Shown here in pieces: positions 17,117 through 26,570 of a DNA stretch of 64,000 nucleotides. Origin of the DNA: Brevundimonas sp. (GTDB lineage Bacteria > Pseudomonadota > Alphaproteobacteria > Caulobacterales > Caulobacteraceae). The translations under genes were made by a program, and so were the position numbers. Each line of letters starts with the position of its first letter. Within the stretch, counting starts at the first letter, position 1. The stretch spans positions 1 to 64,000 of the forward strand of contig NZ_QFNM01000011.1 of assembly GCF_003248455.1 (NCBI RefSeq), read 5' to 3'. Below the pieces are notes generated by a model. It saw nothing but the letters and a program-made list of their open reading frames with translations, had not been told where the DNA came from and searched no databases.

Positions 17117-17862
17117 GGGGTGTCTTCTTTCCTATCGCCTCGCACGCGGTGCGGGGCTGCTTGAGGAGCGTCTTTCCGGGTTCGACGCCGAAGCAGGGCG
17201 ACATAGAAGCCCGCCAGGGCGATCGCCAGTCCAAACCACGTCAGGGCGTATCCCAAATGGTTGTTGGAAAACGCCGCCGGGGGCGCCGAAGGCCGCAGGG
17301 CGGGGAACTCGGGATTGGTCGCGGTCAGGGCGAACACCGCCTCGGGCCGCACGGGTCCGACGACATGCAACGCCTTGGCCATCGCGGCGGTGTCGCGGGC
17401 GTAGAAGCGGTCGTTGGCCGGCGCCGGGGTCAGGCCGCCGGGTTGGGGAAAGGTTCGGAACTGGCCCGCCAGCACCAGCGGCAGGGTGGTCTGGATCACG
17501 CGCGGGCGCGCCGTCACGCCGTCCCCGACGAAGCCCCGGTCGATCAGGAGGGCGAAGTCCTGGCCCACGGGCCGACAGGCCGAGATCAGCCGCACCCCCG
17601 CCTGGCCGTCATGAATGGACTGCAACTCCACGAAGGGCGCGCTGGCCAGGCCGGGGCAGACGATCAGCGCCTTGCGGAATTCCAGGTCGCCCTCACGCAG
17701 CACCTGATCCAGCGGCGCGGGCGGTTTCGCCGCCGCCGCATCGGCCGCCGCGATCAACCCCTCCTTCCACTTCAGCCGCTGGACCTGCCAGACGCCCAGG
17801 CCGACCAGAACGACGATGGCCGCCGCCGTCAGCACGGTCGGAATCCAGGGAAAACGTCTCAT
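17113..17862 (-). CDS. SURF1 family cytochrome oxidase assembly protein
   Basis: SURF1 helps insert heme a into subunit I of the aa3 oxidase. The 249-residue protein has the typical two transmembrane helices, one near residues 8-27 (TVLTAAAIVVLVGLGVWQVQRLKWKEGLI) and one near 208-228 (NHLGYALTWFGLAIALAGFYVALL), around a periplasmic domain containing LIDRGFV and NNHLGYALTWF. It overlaps DUF983 by four bases upstream and the M16 gene downstream. Confidence 0.94.
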   Translation of the reverse strand: MRRFPWIPTVLTAAAIVVLVGLGVWQVQRLKWKEGLIAAADAAAAKPPAPLDQVLREGDLEFRKALIVCPGLASAPFVELQSIHDGQAGVRLISACRPVGQDFALLIDRGFVGDGVTARPRVIQTTLPLVLAGQFRTFPQPGGLTPAPANDRFYARDTAAMAKALHVVGPVRPEAVFALTATNPEFPALRPSAPPAAFSNNHLGYALTWFGLAIALAGFYVALLRRRTRKDAPQAAPHRVRGDRKEDTP

Positions 17863-18302
17863 GGCCGATCCTCCGCGGGGGGCGGAACCGAGGAGGATCT
17901 ATCCACTTGGTTGCGGTATTGCAGGCCGATCATCAGCCCCCGCCCCGGCCGCATCAGGGCCAGCGACAGGCCCGCCGTCATCGGCAGCCAGACGATCAGA
18001 TGAAGCCACATCGGCGGGTGGAAGTTGATCTCCACGACCAGGGCGGAAAAGACCGCCACGAAGCCCGCGATCTGCATGATGAAGGTGGCCGGCCCGTCGC
18101 CGGTCTGGATGGTGGAGAAGTCCAGGCCGCAGACCTCGCATTCCGGCCGGACCTTCAGGAAGCCGTCGAACAGCCGCCCCTGGCCGCAGCGCGGACAAAG
18201 CCCCCTCAGCGCCGCGCGCACGGGATGGTCGCAAACGGCGACGGCGCGGGACGACGCCTCGTCCCGCGCCGTTTCGACAGTCTCAGCCCCGTCTTGGATC
18301 AA
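17859..18302 (-). CDS. DUF983 domain-containing protein
   Basis: This 147-residue protein has a zinc-ribbon-like pair of CxxC motifs (CPRCGQGRLF and CEVCGLDF) followed by two transmembrane helices. DUF983 genes sit between subunit III and SURF1 in many alphaproteobacterial oxidase clusters, as here, and are thought to help assemble the oxidase, although the mechanism is not known. It overlaps both neighbours by ATGA. Confidence 0.93.
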   Translation of the reverse strand: MIQDGAETVETARDEASSRAVAVCDHPVRAALRGLCPRCGQGRLFDGFLKVRPECEVCGLDFSTIQTGDGPATFIMQIAGFVAVFSALVVEINFHPPMWLHLIVWLPMTAGLSLALMRPGRGLMIGLQYRNQVDRSSSVPPPAEDRP

Positions 18303-19207
18303 CCGAAGACGACATAGACGAAGGCGAACAGGAACAGCCAGACCACGTCCACGAAGTGCCAGTACCAGGCCGCCGCCTCGAAGCCGAAATGCTTCTGCGG
18401 CGTGAAGTCGCCGGCCAGGAGGCGGATCAGGCAGACGGTCAGGAAGATGGTCCCGATCAGCACGTGGAAGCCGTGGAAGCCCGTGGCCATGAAGAAGATG
18501 GAGCCGTACAGGCCCGAGTTCACCGCCTCTTCGTTGAAGAACAGCTTCTCGTGCAGGATGTGATGATATTCATAGGCCTGGACGCAGGTGAACAGCACGC
18601 CCAGGGCCACGGTGATGGCCAGGGCGATCTTGGCGCCCTTGCGGTCCCCGACCTGGATGGCGTGGTGCGCCCAGGTGACGGTGCAGCCGCTGAGCAGCAG
18701 GGTCACGGTGTTCAGAAGCGGCAACTGCCACGGCGACAGCACCTCGACCCCCTTGGGCGGCCAGGTCGACCAGGCCTTGGCTGTGTCGGCCCAGGCGCCG
18801 ACTTCCGGCGTCAGCGCCCGCGATTCGTGGAACAGGGCCATGTCGAAGAACATCCAGAAGAAGGCGACGAAGAACATCACCTCCGAGGCGATGAACAGGA
18901 TCATGCCGTAGCGCAGGCCGATGGAGACGACCGGCGTGTGGTCGCCCGCCTTGGATTCCTTGATCACGTCCGACCACCAGCCGAACATGGAGATCAGCAC
19001 CCCCGCCAGGCCGGCGAAGAAGACGCCGGGCTTGCCCTGGGCCAGGAAATTGGCGGCGATCGGACCGCCGTCCGCCGGCGCCAGCCCCTTCATCCAGATC
19101 ACCGCGCCGATGAACATGATGGTGACGGCGATGGACGAGACCAGCGGCCAGGGGCTGGGCGGAACCAGATGATAGTCGTGCTGCGGAGCGGCGTGGGCGT
19201 CAGCCAT
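18299..19207 (-). CDS. ctaE: cytochrome c oxidase subunit III
   Basis: Subunit III of the aa3-type oxidase lies in the inner membrane and supports proton uptake and stability. The 302-residue protein has about seven hydrophobic helices, with conserved segments LRYGMILFIASEVMFFVAFFW, LPLLNTVTLLLSGCTVTWAHHA, GFHGFHVLIG and the C-terminal AAWYWHFVDVVWLFLF. The start at 19207 is preceded by GAAGAGA. An upstream in-frame ATG at 19231 would add eight residues. Also called coxC or coIII. Confidence 0.96.
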   Translation of the reverse strand: MADAHAAPQHDYHLVPPSPWPLVSSIAVTIMFIGAVIWMKGLAPADGGPIAANFLAQGKPGVFFAGLAGVLISMFGWWSDVIKESKAGDHTPVVSIGLRYGMILFIASEVMFFVAFFWMFFDMALFHESRALTPEVGAWADTAKAWSTWPPKGVEVLSPWQLPLLNTVTLLLSGCTVTWAHHAIQVGDRKGAKIALAITVALGVLFTCVQAYEYHHILHEKLFFNEEAVNSGLYGSIFFMATGFHGFHVLIGTIFLTVCLIRLLAGDFTPQKHFGFEAAAWYWHFVDVVWLFLFAFVYVVFG

Positions 19208-19315
19208 GAATCGCGTCTCTTCGTGGGCCACAGTCGGTTGTCGCGACGCTATAGACTTCGCAGCGGGCCGACAACAGAGCCACGCCGCTTTTCCGCCTTG
19301 TTCCGACCCCCGTCG

Positions 19316-19993
19316 TCAGCCCTGGCGTGGAGGCGGAGCGGCCCCGTCGTCGGCCGTGTCGACGCCGCCGCCGGTCATTGCGCCGCCCATGCCGCCGCCC
19401 ATGCCGCCCCCGCCGCCTCGGCCCGCCCCGCCGCCGCGCGCGCCGCCCGAGGCGGGCCGGGCGGGGCCTTGGAGCGGAATGTTCGGCCCGGTCGGAACGG
19501 GCGCCAGGTCCAGAGCCTTGCGAATGAAGTCGCGCAGCGAGACCACCAGTTCATGCGTCTGCACGGGCCGGCCCGCCGCCAGATCTCGCGCCGCCTGCTG
19601 CGCCAGACGCACCTGGTCCTCGGTGCCCAGCAGGATGATGTCGGCCAGACAGCCCTCCACCGCGTCGCGGATGCGCCGGGCGCGATCCGATCCGCCCGCC
19701 GCCTCCGCGCTCGGATCCAGCGCCCCCTGCCCGTCAGGCGCGCTGCGGGCGACCAGGTCGCGCTTGTGGGCGGGATCGACGCTCAGGTCCCCGGTGAAGG
19801 AGCCGCCCAGAACCTTATAGGCCGCGATCAGGGTCTTCAGCCGCTCGTTGATCTGGCGGTTCGTCCGCTCGCGCCGCTGCTGGATGGTGAACATCATCAC
19901 CAGCCGGATGCCCATGCCGATCAGCGTCACCAGCGCCAGGCCGATCAGGGTGATCAGCAGACTGTGCCAGGAAGTGAAGTCCAGTCCGCGCAA
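19316..19993 (-). CDS. hypothetical membrane-anchored protein with Gly-rich tail, inside the oxidase cluster
   Basis: This 225-residue protein has one N-terminal helix (about residues 12-36) followed by a basic Arg/Gln-rich region (QQRRERTNRQINERLKTLIAAYKVLGGSF) and an all-helical cytosolic part, and ends with a Gly/Met-rich low-complexity tail rich in GGGMGGGMGGAM. The order lies between ctaG and ctaE, where most oxidase clusters have no such gene. The domain ERLKTLIAAYKVLGGSFTGDLSVDP resembles nothing I can name with confidence. It may be an assembly or regulatory accessory. Confidence 0.8.
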   Translation of the reverse strand: MRGLDFTSWHSLLITLIGLALVTLIGMGIRLVMMFTIQQRRERTNRQINERLKTLIAAYKVLGGSFTGDLSVDPAHKRDLVARSAPDGQGALDPSAEAAGGSDRARRIRDAVEGCLADIILLGTEDQVRLAQQAARDLAAGRPVQTHELVVSLRDFIRKALDLAPVPTGPNIPLQGPARPASGGARGGGAGRGGGGGMGGGMGGAMTGGGVDTADDGAAPPPRQG

Positions 19994-20005
19994 ATCCCGT
20001 CTCCG

Positions 20006-20545
20006 TCAGGCCGTCGGCGCGTCGACGGACGGATAGAAGGTGTAGCTGAGCGTGATCTCGCGCGCGCCCCGCGCCTCGCGGTCGGTGGCCAATTCGGGGG
20101 CGATGAAATACTGCACCGGGAACTGGCGCGTCTCGCCCGCCGCGAGGGTCTGGTCGGTGAAGCAGAAGCATTGCAGCTTCTGGAAATACGGCCCCGTATA
20201 TTCGGGCGCCACATTGTAGCCCGCCCGCACCTGGATCGGCCGGTCCGAGGTGTTGGTCACGTCGAAATAGGCCAGGCCCGTCTCGCCGATCCTGACCCGC
20301 TGGGTCGCCTGTTCGGCCTTGAAGGTCATGGGCAGGCCGCGGACATTGGTGTCGAACCGCACCAGCACCGTCTGGTCCAGCACCTGGTCGGGCGCCTTTT
20401 CGGCCTTGCGCACCGTGCCGTCGAAGCCCGTGACCTGGCAGAACATCCGATAAAGCGGCGCCGCCGCGAAGGCCGCGCCCGTCATGCCCATGACGCCCAG
20501 CACGCAGACGATGGCGATCAGGTTCTTGTTGCGGTCCGCCTTCAT
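20006..20545 (-). CDS. ctaG: cytochrome c oxidase assembly protein CtaG/Cox11
   Basis: CtaG delivers copper to the CuB site of subunit I. The 179-residue protein has one N-terminal transmembrane helix (about residues 9-29), a periplasmic beta domain and the copper-binding pair in QKLQCFCFTDQ. The PLYRMFCQVTGFDG segment is also conserved. It overlaps the small upstream gene by ATGA. Confidence 0.96.
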   Translation of the reverse strand: MKADRNKNLIAIVCVLGVMGMTGAAFAAAPLYRMFCQVTGFDGTVRKAEKAPDQVLDQTVLVRFDTNVRGLPMTFKAEQATQRVRIGETGLAYFDVTNTSDRPIQVRAGYNVAPEYTGPYFQKLQCFCFTDQTLAAGETRQFPVQYFIAPELATDREARGAREITLSYTFYPSVDAPTA

Positions 20546-20712
20546 GGCTGGCTGGTCTCCACCGACCGCTCCAGCGCCCGCTCGGCCGCCTGGTTCTGCT
20601 GCAGGCGCAACACCGTGGTGGCGAACACCAGGACGATGAAGGCGACCAGGGCGCTGGCGATCCAGACGTTGCGGCGCTTGCGCGCGCGCAGCTCCTCGGG
20701 GGTCAGACGCAT
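20542..20712 (-). CDS. small single-helix membrane protein of the oxidase operon
   Basis: This 56-residue protein reads MRLTPEELRARKRRNVWI at the start, then a hydrophobic helix of about 18 residues (ASALVAFIVLVFATTVLR) and a polar tail QQNQAAERALERS. The start ATG at 20712 is five bases from the ctaB stop, and its own stop overlaps the ctaG start (ATGA). Small single-helix proteins are often found between ctaB and ctaG in alphaproteobacteria (CoxF-like). Function unknown, probably in oxidase assembly. Confidence 0.85.
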   Translation of the reverse strand: MRLTPEELRARKRRNVWIASALVAFIVLVFATTVLRLQQNQAAERALERSVETSQP

Positions 20713-20714
20713 GG

Positions 20715-21680
20715 CTACGCTCCCAGGCCGGCCAGGGCCTCGACCAGCAGGGCCGAGAACAGGGCCATCAGATAAAGGATGGAGAAGGCGAACAGGTCCC
20801 GCGCCGGTTTGGCCTGGGCCTTGACGTCATACAATGCGGCCTCGCGTCCCACGGCGTCGGCCTTGTCCGGCTCGTCGCCCGCGCGCGAGCGGAACAGCCG
20901 CCACGCCAGCCCCAGAAAGCCCAGACCGCCCGCGACCGACACGACCAGATAGATCAGACCTCCCACCCCGACCAGGGCCGGGGCGACAGCCGTCGGCACG
21001 AAGATCAGGCTGTAGATCAGGATCTGCAGCCGGGTGGACCGCGCGCCGCGCGCCACCGGCATCATGGGAATGCCCGCCTTGGCGTAGTCGCCGGCCGAAT
21101 ACAGCGCCAGGGCCCAGCTGTGCGGCGGGGTCCACAGGAAGATGATGGCGAACAGCAGCCAGGCCTGCCACGGCGCCTGGCCCGTCGCCGCCGCCCAGCC
21201 GATCACGGGGGGAAAGGCGCCCGCCGCCCCGCCGATGACGATGTTCTGCGGCGTCCTGCGTTTCAGCAGCAGGGTGTAGAAGCCGGCGTAATAGACGATG
21301 GTCATCGCCAGCAGGCCCGCGGCCAGCCAGTTGGCGTTCATCCCCAGCAGCATGACCGAGAACAGGCTCAGGATCACGCCGAAGGCCATGGCGTCGTTCT
21401 TCCTGACCCGCCCCGCCGCGACCGGCCGGCCGCGCGTGCGCCGCATCAGGGCGTCGGTCTCGCCCTCCAGCGCCATATTCAGGGCGCCGGCCGCGCCCGC
21501 CCCCACGGCGATGCACAGTATGGCGATGGCGGCGACCAGCGGATTGACCGACCCCGGGGCGACGACCAGGCCGGTCGCGGCGGTGAACACCACCAGCGAC
21601 ATCACGCGGGGCTTCAACAGCTGGAAGAAGTCCTCCGGCTGGGCGGTCGAGATGGCGGGGGGCGTCTGGACTTTGGTCAT
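20715..21680 (-). CDS. ctaB: protoheme IX farnesyltransferase (heme O synthase)
   Basis: The enzyme adds a farnesyl group to heme b to make heme o, the first step toward heme a. The 321-residue UbiA-family membrane protein has the Asp-rich motif NMALEGETDALMRRT, KRRTPQNIVIGGAAGAFPP and WTPPHSWALAL, and about eight or nine hydrophobic helices. The start is at 21680 (MTKVQTPPAIS). It sits downstream of ctaD with a structured intercistronic gap. Confidence 0.96.
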   Translation of the reverse strand: MTKVQTPPAISTAQPEDFFQLLKPRVMSLVVFTAATGLVVAPGSVNPLVAAIAILCIAVGAGAAGALNMALEGETDALMRRTRGRPVAAGRVRKNDAMAFGVILSLFSVMLLGMNANWLAAGLLAMTIVYYAGFYTLLLKRRTPQNIVIGGAAGAFPPVIGWAAATGQAPWQAWLLFAIIFLWTPPHSWALALYSAGDYAKAGIPMMPVARGARSTRLQILIYSLIFVPTAVAPALVGVGGLIYLVVSVAGGLGFLGLAWRLFRSRAGDEPDKADAVGREAALYDVKAQAKPARDLFAFSILYLMALFSALLVEALAGLGA

Positions 21681-21684
21681 CGGT

Positions 21685-21747
21685 GCGGGCCGCAATAGCA
21701 CACTGATAAGCGGAAGGCCGCCCCTTCCGACGGAAAGCGCGGCCCGC
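21685..21747 (-). other. structured intercistronic element between ctaD and ctaB
   Basis: An outer stem GCGGGCCGC (21685-21693) pairs with GCGGCCCGC (21739-21747), and inside it CGGAAGG (21711-21717) pairs with CCTTCCG (21723-21729). The 92-base gap is otherwise plain. There is no U-run, so it looks like a processing or mRNA-stability hairpin more than a terminator. It could separate the high expression of oxidase subunits I and II from the low expression of assembly genes. Confidence 0.55.
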
Positions 21748-21772
21748 TGGTCTCAGCTTCGCCGGATGGCGA

Positions 21773-23446
<1,674 letters not shown>

Positions 23447-24430
23447 TTACTGGGCGGCCGGCGCGGCGGGCGCCGCGGCGGGATCGGGTTGGGCGGTCGG
23501 GGCGGCGGCCTGCGCGGGCGCCGCCTCGCCTTCGGCGGGCGCGGCGGCGGGCGCGGCGACGGGCGTGGCGGGCGTCTCGACCCTGGGCGTCATCGAGCCG
23601 CCCTTCGAGGCGATCCACTGCTCGAACTGGGCCTGGGTCACGACCCGGATCTCGATCGGCATGAAGGCGTGGTCGACCCCGCACAGCTCCGAGCACTGGC
23701 CGTAGAAGACGCCGGTGCGCTCGGCCGTGAACCAGGTGGTGTTGATCCGTCCCGGCACCGCGTCGGTCTTCAGGCCGAAGGCCGGCAGGGCCACGGCGTG
23801 GATCACATCCGAGGCGGTGATGACCAGCTGCACCGTCTTGCCCACCGGCACGACCATTGGTTCTGTCGCCGCCAGGCGATAGGGCACGCCCCGCGCCCTG
23901 GCCTCGTCCTCGGGCAGCATGTTGGAGATGTATTCGGCCACGCCCTGGTCGGGATATTCATAGGCCCAGTTCCACTGGTTGCCCGTGACCTTCACCGTCA
24001 GGTCCGGCTTGGGCATGTCGTGATAGGCGAACAGCAGGCGGAACGAGAACAGGGCGATGAAGGCCAGGATCAGCACCGGCGCCACGGTCCAGACGATCTC
24101 GACGGTGGTGTTGTGGCTCCAGCGCGCGGGCGTCGGATTGGCCTTCTTGTTGTAGCGGAACACGATCCACGCCAGCAGGCCCAGAACCAGCAGGGTGATG
24201 CCGGTGATGATCGGCAGCAGGATCACGTCATGGAAGAAGTGCGCGTCGTGCTTCAGCGGCGCGGCGGCCGGCTGCAGGCCGATGCCCCCCGGCGTCGGCT
24301 GTCCCATCAGATCCTGCGCCCAGGCCGGCGCGGCGGCGAAGATCGCCAGCCCGGCCGTCAGCCCGCCCCCCAAAGCGATGGAGGCGGCGGTCCCCCCCAG
24401 CGTTCTCCGGGCGCGATTGCCCTTCCCCAT
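23447..24430 (-). CDS. ctaC: cytochrome c oxidase subunit II
   Basis: Subunit II takes electrons from cytochrome c through the CuA centre. The 327-residue protein has a cleaved signal ending APAWAQ, two transmembrane helices, the aromatic WNWAYEYPD electron-entry segment, and the CuA ligands in GQCSELCGVDHAFMP. The C-terminal 50 residues are an Ala/Pro-rich low-complexity tail. I chose the ATG at 24430 because GGGGAAG lies six bases upstream; the ATG at 24445 has no such site. It is the first gene of the oxidase operon. Confidence 0.96.
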   Translation of the reverse strand: MGKGNRARRTLGGTAASIALGGGLTAGLAIFAAAPAWAQDLMGQPTPGGIGLQPAAAPLKHDAHFFHDVILLPIITGITLLVLGLLAWIVFRYNKKANPTPARWSHNTTVEIVWTVAPVLILAFIALFSFRLLFAYHDMPKPDLTVKVTGNQWNWAYEYPDQGVAEYISNMLPEDEARARGVPYRLAATEPMVVPVGKTVQLVITASDVIHAVALPAFGLKTDAVPGRINTTWFTAERTGVFYGQCSELCGVDHAFMPIEIRVVTQAQFEQWIASKGGSMTPRVETPATPVAAPAAAPAEGEAAPAQAAAPTAQPDPAAAPAAPAAQ

Positions 24431-24465
24431 CGGAGTCTTCCCCATAAAACCGTTCTGCAGCAGAC

Positions 24466-24486
24466 ACTTGCGAATGGTTCGCAAGT
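24466..24486. promoter_or_regulatory. perfect palindrome upstream of ctaC, Fur-box-like
   Basis: ACTTGCGAA and TTCGCAAGT are exact inverse matches separated by TGG, centred about 46 bases before the ctaC start. The 7-1-7 core resembles Fur-type operators. Binding is inferred from the sequence alone. Confidence 0.55.
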
Positions 24487-24618
24487 AATCACACTGGCGC
24501 GATTTCCACGCCCGGCGATCTTTTTGACCTATCGGATCGCCCTCGGCTTGCCAAGCGAACAACGGACCCTCGCCGCAAAGCCGCCCAGGATCGGCCGTCG
24601 GACGGTCTCGATTAAATC

Positions 24619-24662
24619 GCTGTCATGTTTCGACAGCTACCTTGCACCGACAGATACCTTGC
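24619..24662 (+). promoter_or_regulatory. tandem repeats in the padR promoter
   Basis: CGACAGCTACCTTGC (24631-24645) and CGACAGATACCTTGC (24648-24662) are direct repeats with 14 of 15 bases identical and a 17-base period. GCTGTC at 24619-24624 mirrors the CGACAGC of the first copy. They end 34 bases before the padR GTG start and are likely to be an autoregulatory operator. Confidence 0.55.
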
Positions 24663-24696
24663 CGTATTCGATCTCTCGCACACAGGAGACATCGCG

Positions 24697-25041
24697 GTGC
24701 CTGAAACCATCGAGATACAGCTGAAGAAGGGGGTGCTGGGCCTATGCGTCCTGGCGCTTCTGAGCCGGGCGGACAGCTACGCCTACGAGATCGCCAGCCG
24801 CCTGTCGGACGCGATCGACATGGGGGAAGGCACCATCTACCCCCTGATGCGGCGGATGCAGTCGGAGGGCCAGGTCGAGACTTATCTGGTCGAATCCTCC
24901 GCCGGTCCCTCGCGCAAATACTATCGCCTGACCGAGGCGGGTCGCGCGGCCCTGGCCGCCCAGACCGCTGAATGGTCCGCCTTCACCAAGGCCGTCGACG
25001 CCATCGTGGCGAACGACGCCGATCAGGGAGCCGCCCAATGA
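24697..25041 (+). CDS. PadR family transcriptional regulator
   Basis: This 114-residue winged-helix regulator has the PadR fold: VLGLCVLALLSRADSYAYEIASRL, then GEGTIYPLMRRMQSEGQVET (recognition helix and wing) and RKYYRLTEAGRAALAAQTAEW. The GTG start at 24697 is preceded by CAGGAGA; the frame extends upstream but is not conserved. It overlaps the DUF1700 gene by ATGA and heads an envelope cassette, so it probably represses its own operon. Confidence 0.94.
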   Translation: MPETIEIQLKKGVLGLCVLALLSRADSYAYEIASRLSDAIDMGEGTIYPLMRRMQSEGQVETYLVESSAGPSRKYYRLTEAGRAALAAQTAEWSAFTKAVDAIVANDADQGAAQ

Positions 25042-25646
25042 CGCGCGCCGAGTTCATCAATCGCCTGAAGGACGGGCTGGTCGGCCTGCCGACCGCTGCG
25101 GCCAACGACATACTGGCCGACTATCAGACCCATTTCGACGACGGCCTGGCCGCCGGCCGCACCGAGGCCGAGGTCGCGGCGGCGCTGGGCGATCCGGTCC
25201 GGCTGGCCCGCGAGCTGAAGGCCGAGGCCGGCATCCAGCGCTGGCGCCAGGAGAAGAACCCCTCCGCCGCCGCCGCCGCCATCTTCGCGGTTCTGGGCCT
25301 GGGCGCGCTGGACATATTGATCCTGCTGCCCTTGCTGATGGGGGTGGTGGGGACCGTGTTCGGCTTCTTCATCGCCGCCATCGCCCTGTTCGTCTGCGGC
25401 GGGGTGATCATGGTCGCCGGACCCTTCGCGGGCTTCCCCGGCGGACCGTTCGCGGCGATCCTGATGGGGCTGGGCCTGATGGCCGGCGCCGTCTTCATCG
25501 GCGCCCTGCTCACCATCTTCACCATCTGGCTGGTCAACGGCGTGGTCTGGTTCGCCCGCCTGCACTACCGGCTGCTCAAGCCCGCTCTGGAGCCGACGCC
25601 GGCCGACGCGGGCGCCACCAACTCAACCTCGGGAGTTTCGGCATGA
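25038..25646 (+). CDS. DUF1700 family membrane protein
   Basis: This 202-residue protein begins with the DUF1700 helical domain (MTRAEFINRLKDGLVGLPTAAANDILADYQTHFDDG and GRTEAEVAAALGDPVRLARELKAE), which is followed by several transmembrane helices rich in Gly/Ala/Phe. DUF1700 proteins usually sit between a PadR repressor and a surface or GIN-domain protein, as here, and are thought to sense or modulate envelope stress. The mechanism is not known. Confidence 0.93.
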   Translation: MTRAEFINRLKDGLVGLPTAAANDILADYQTHFDDGLAAGRTEAEVAAALGDPVRLARELKAEAGIQRWRQEKNPSAAAAAIFAVLGLGALDILILLPLLMGVVGTVFGFFIAAIALFVCGGVIMVAGPFAGFPGGPFAAILMGLGLMAGAVFIGALLTIFTIWLVNGVVWFARLHYRLLKPALEPTPADAGATNSTSGVSA

Positions 25647-26422
25647 TCCGCACCCTGTTCATCATCGCCGGCGCCGCCCTGGTGCTGTGTCTGGTCACGG
25701 TCGGCGGGGCCGTCGCCATCGGCGGCCAGGACCTCCAGCGCCACGGCTGGGCCTGGACCTTCAAGGACGACGACGGCGAGACCGTCCGCATAGAGCGCGT
25801 CAAGGGCGGGACCGACGACCTCGGCCCCTTGACCACCCGCACCCTGGCCTGGACCGGAGGCGAGACCCTGACCGTCGATTCCAGCGTCGATGTCGAATAT
25901 GTCCAGGGCGACGCCAACTCCGTCGTCGTCACCGGACCCAAGGCCCTGGCCGACCGGGTGCGGATCGAGGACGGCCATATCCGTCTGGGGGAAGGTGACG
26001 AACGGGTCGTCTTCGGCTGGAACCGGGGCGACTTCTCGGCCCGCACCGAGCGCGACGAACTGAAGGTGGTCGTCACGGCCCCCAACGTGCGCCGCTTCGT
26101 CTCCAACGGGTCGGGCGACCTGTCCATCAGCGCCTTCGACCAGCCGTCGCTGACGCTGGACATTTCCGGCTCGGCGGACGTCAGGGCGTCGGGCCGCGTC
26201 GAGGCCCTGGACCTGACCATCAACGGTTCGGGCGACGCCGATCTCGCCGGCCTGGCGGCCAGGGACGCCAAGGTGGACATCGCCGGCTCGGGCGGCGCCG
26301 ACATCGCCGCCACCGGCCAGGTCGACGTCGACATCGACGGCTCGGGCGACGTCACCCTGTCCGCCCGCCCCGCCAATCTGAACAGCCGCGTCTCCGGCTC
26401 GGGCGAGATCTATCGGGACTGA
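25643..26422 (+). CDS. GIN-domain (DUF2807) protein with N-terminal membrane helix
   Basis: This 259-residue protein has one N-terminal transmembrane helix and a beta-helix-like domain with repeating GSGD/GSAD turns (SNGSGDLSI, ISGSADVRA, INGSGDADL, IAGSGGADI, IDGSGDVTL), the pattern of the putative auto-transporter adhesin head GIN domain. It is the last gene of the PadR cassette, overlapping DUF1700 by ATGA, and is followed by a terminator. The role is unknown; the periplasmic face is likely. Confidence 0.9.
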   Translation: MIRTLFIIAGAALVLCLVTVGGAVAIGGQDLQRHGWAWTFKDDDGETVRIERVKGGTDDLGPLTTRTLAWTGGETLTVDSSVDVEYVQGDANSVVVTGPKALADRVRIEDGHIRLGEGDERVVFGWNRGDFSARTERDELKVVVTAPNVRRFVSNGSGDLSISAFDQPSLTLDISGSADVRASGRVEALDLTINGSGDADLAGLAARDAKVDIAGSGGADIAATGQVDVDIDGSGDVTLSARPANLNSRVSGSGEIYRD

Positions 26423-26444
26423 TCGGCCGACAGTTGAAAACCAT

Positions 26445-26478
26445 AAGGGGGGGGTGGTCGAACCAGCCCCCCTTTTTC
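26445..26478 (+). terminator. rho-independent terminator of the PadR operon
   Basis: A GGGGGG-rich arm (about 26447-26454) with inner TGGT pairs with ACCA and CCCCCC (about 26461-26472), and a run of five Ts follows. Confidence 0.85.
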
Positions 26479-26570
26479 GTCGCCCTTAGGGGCCGAAAGC
26501 GGCTTGCCGGAGGATGACGAAAGAGCGGGCCGCCCTTCACCCCCCGCGCCATAACCGCTAAGTCACCGCC

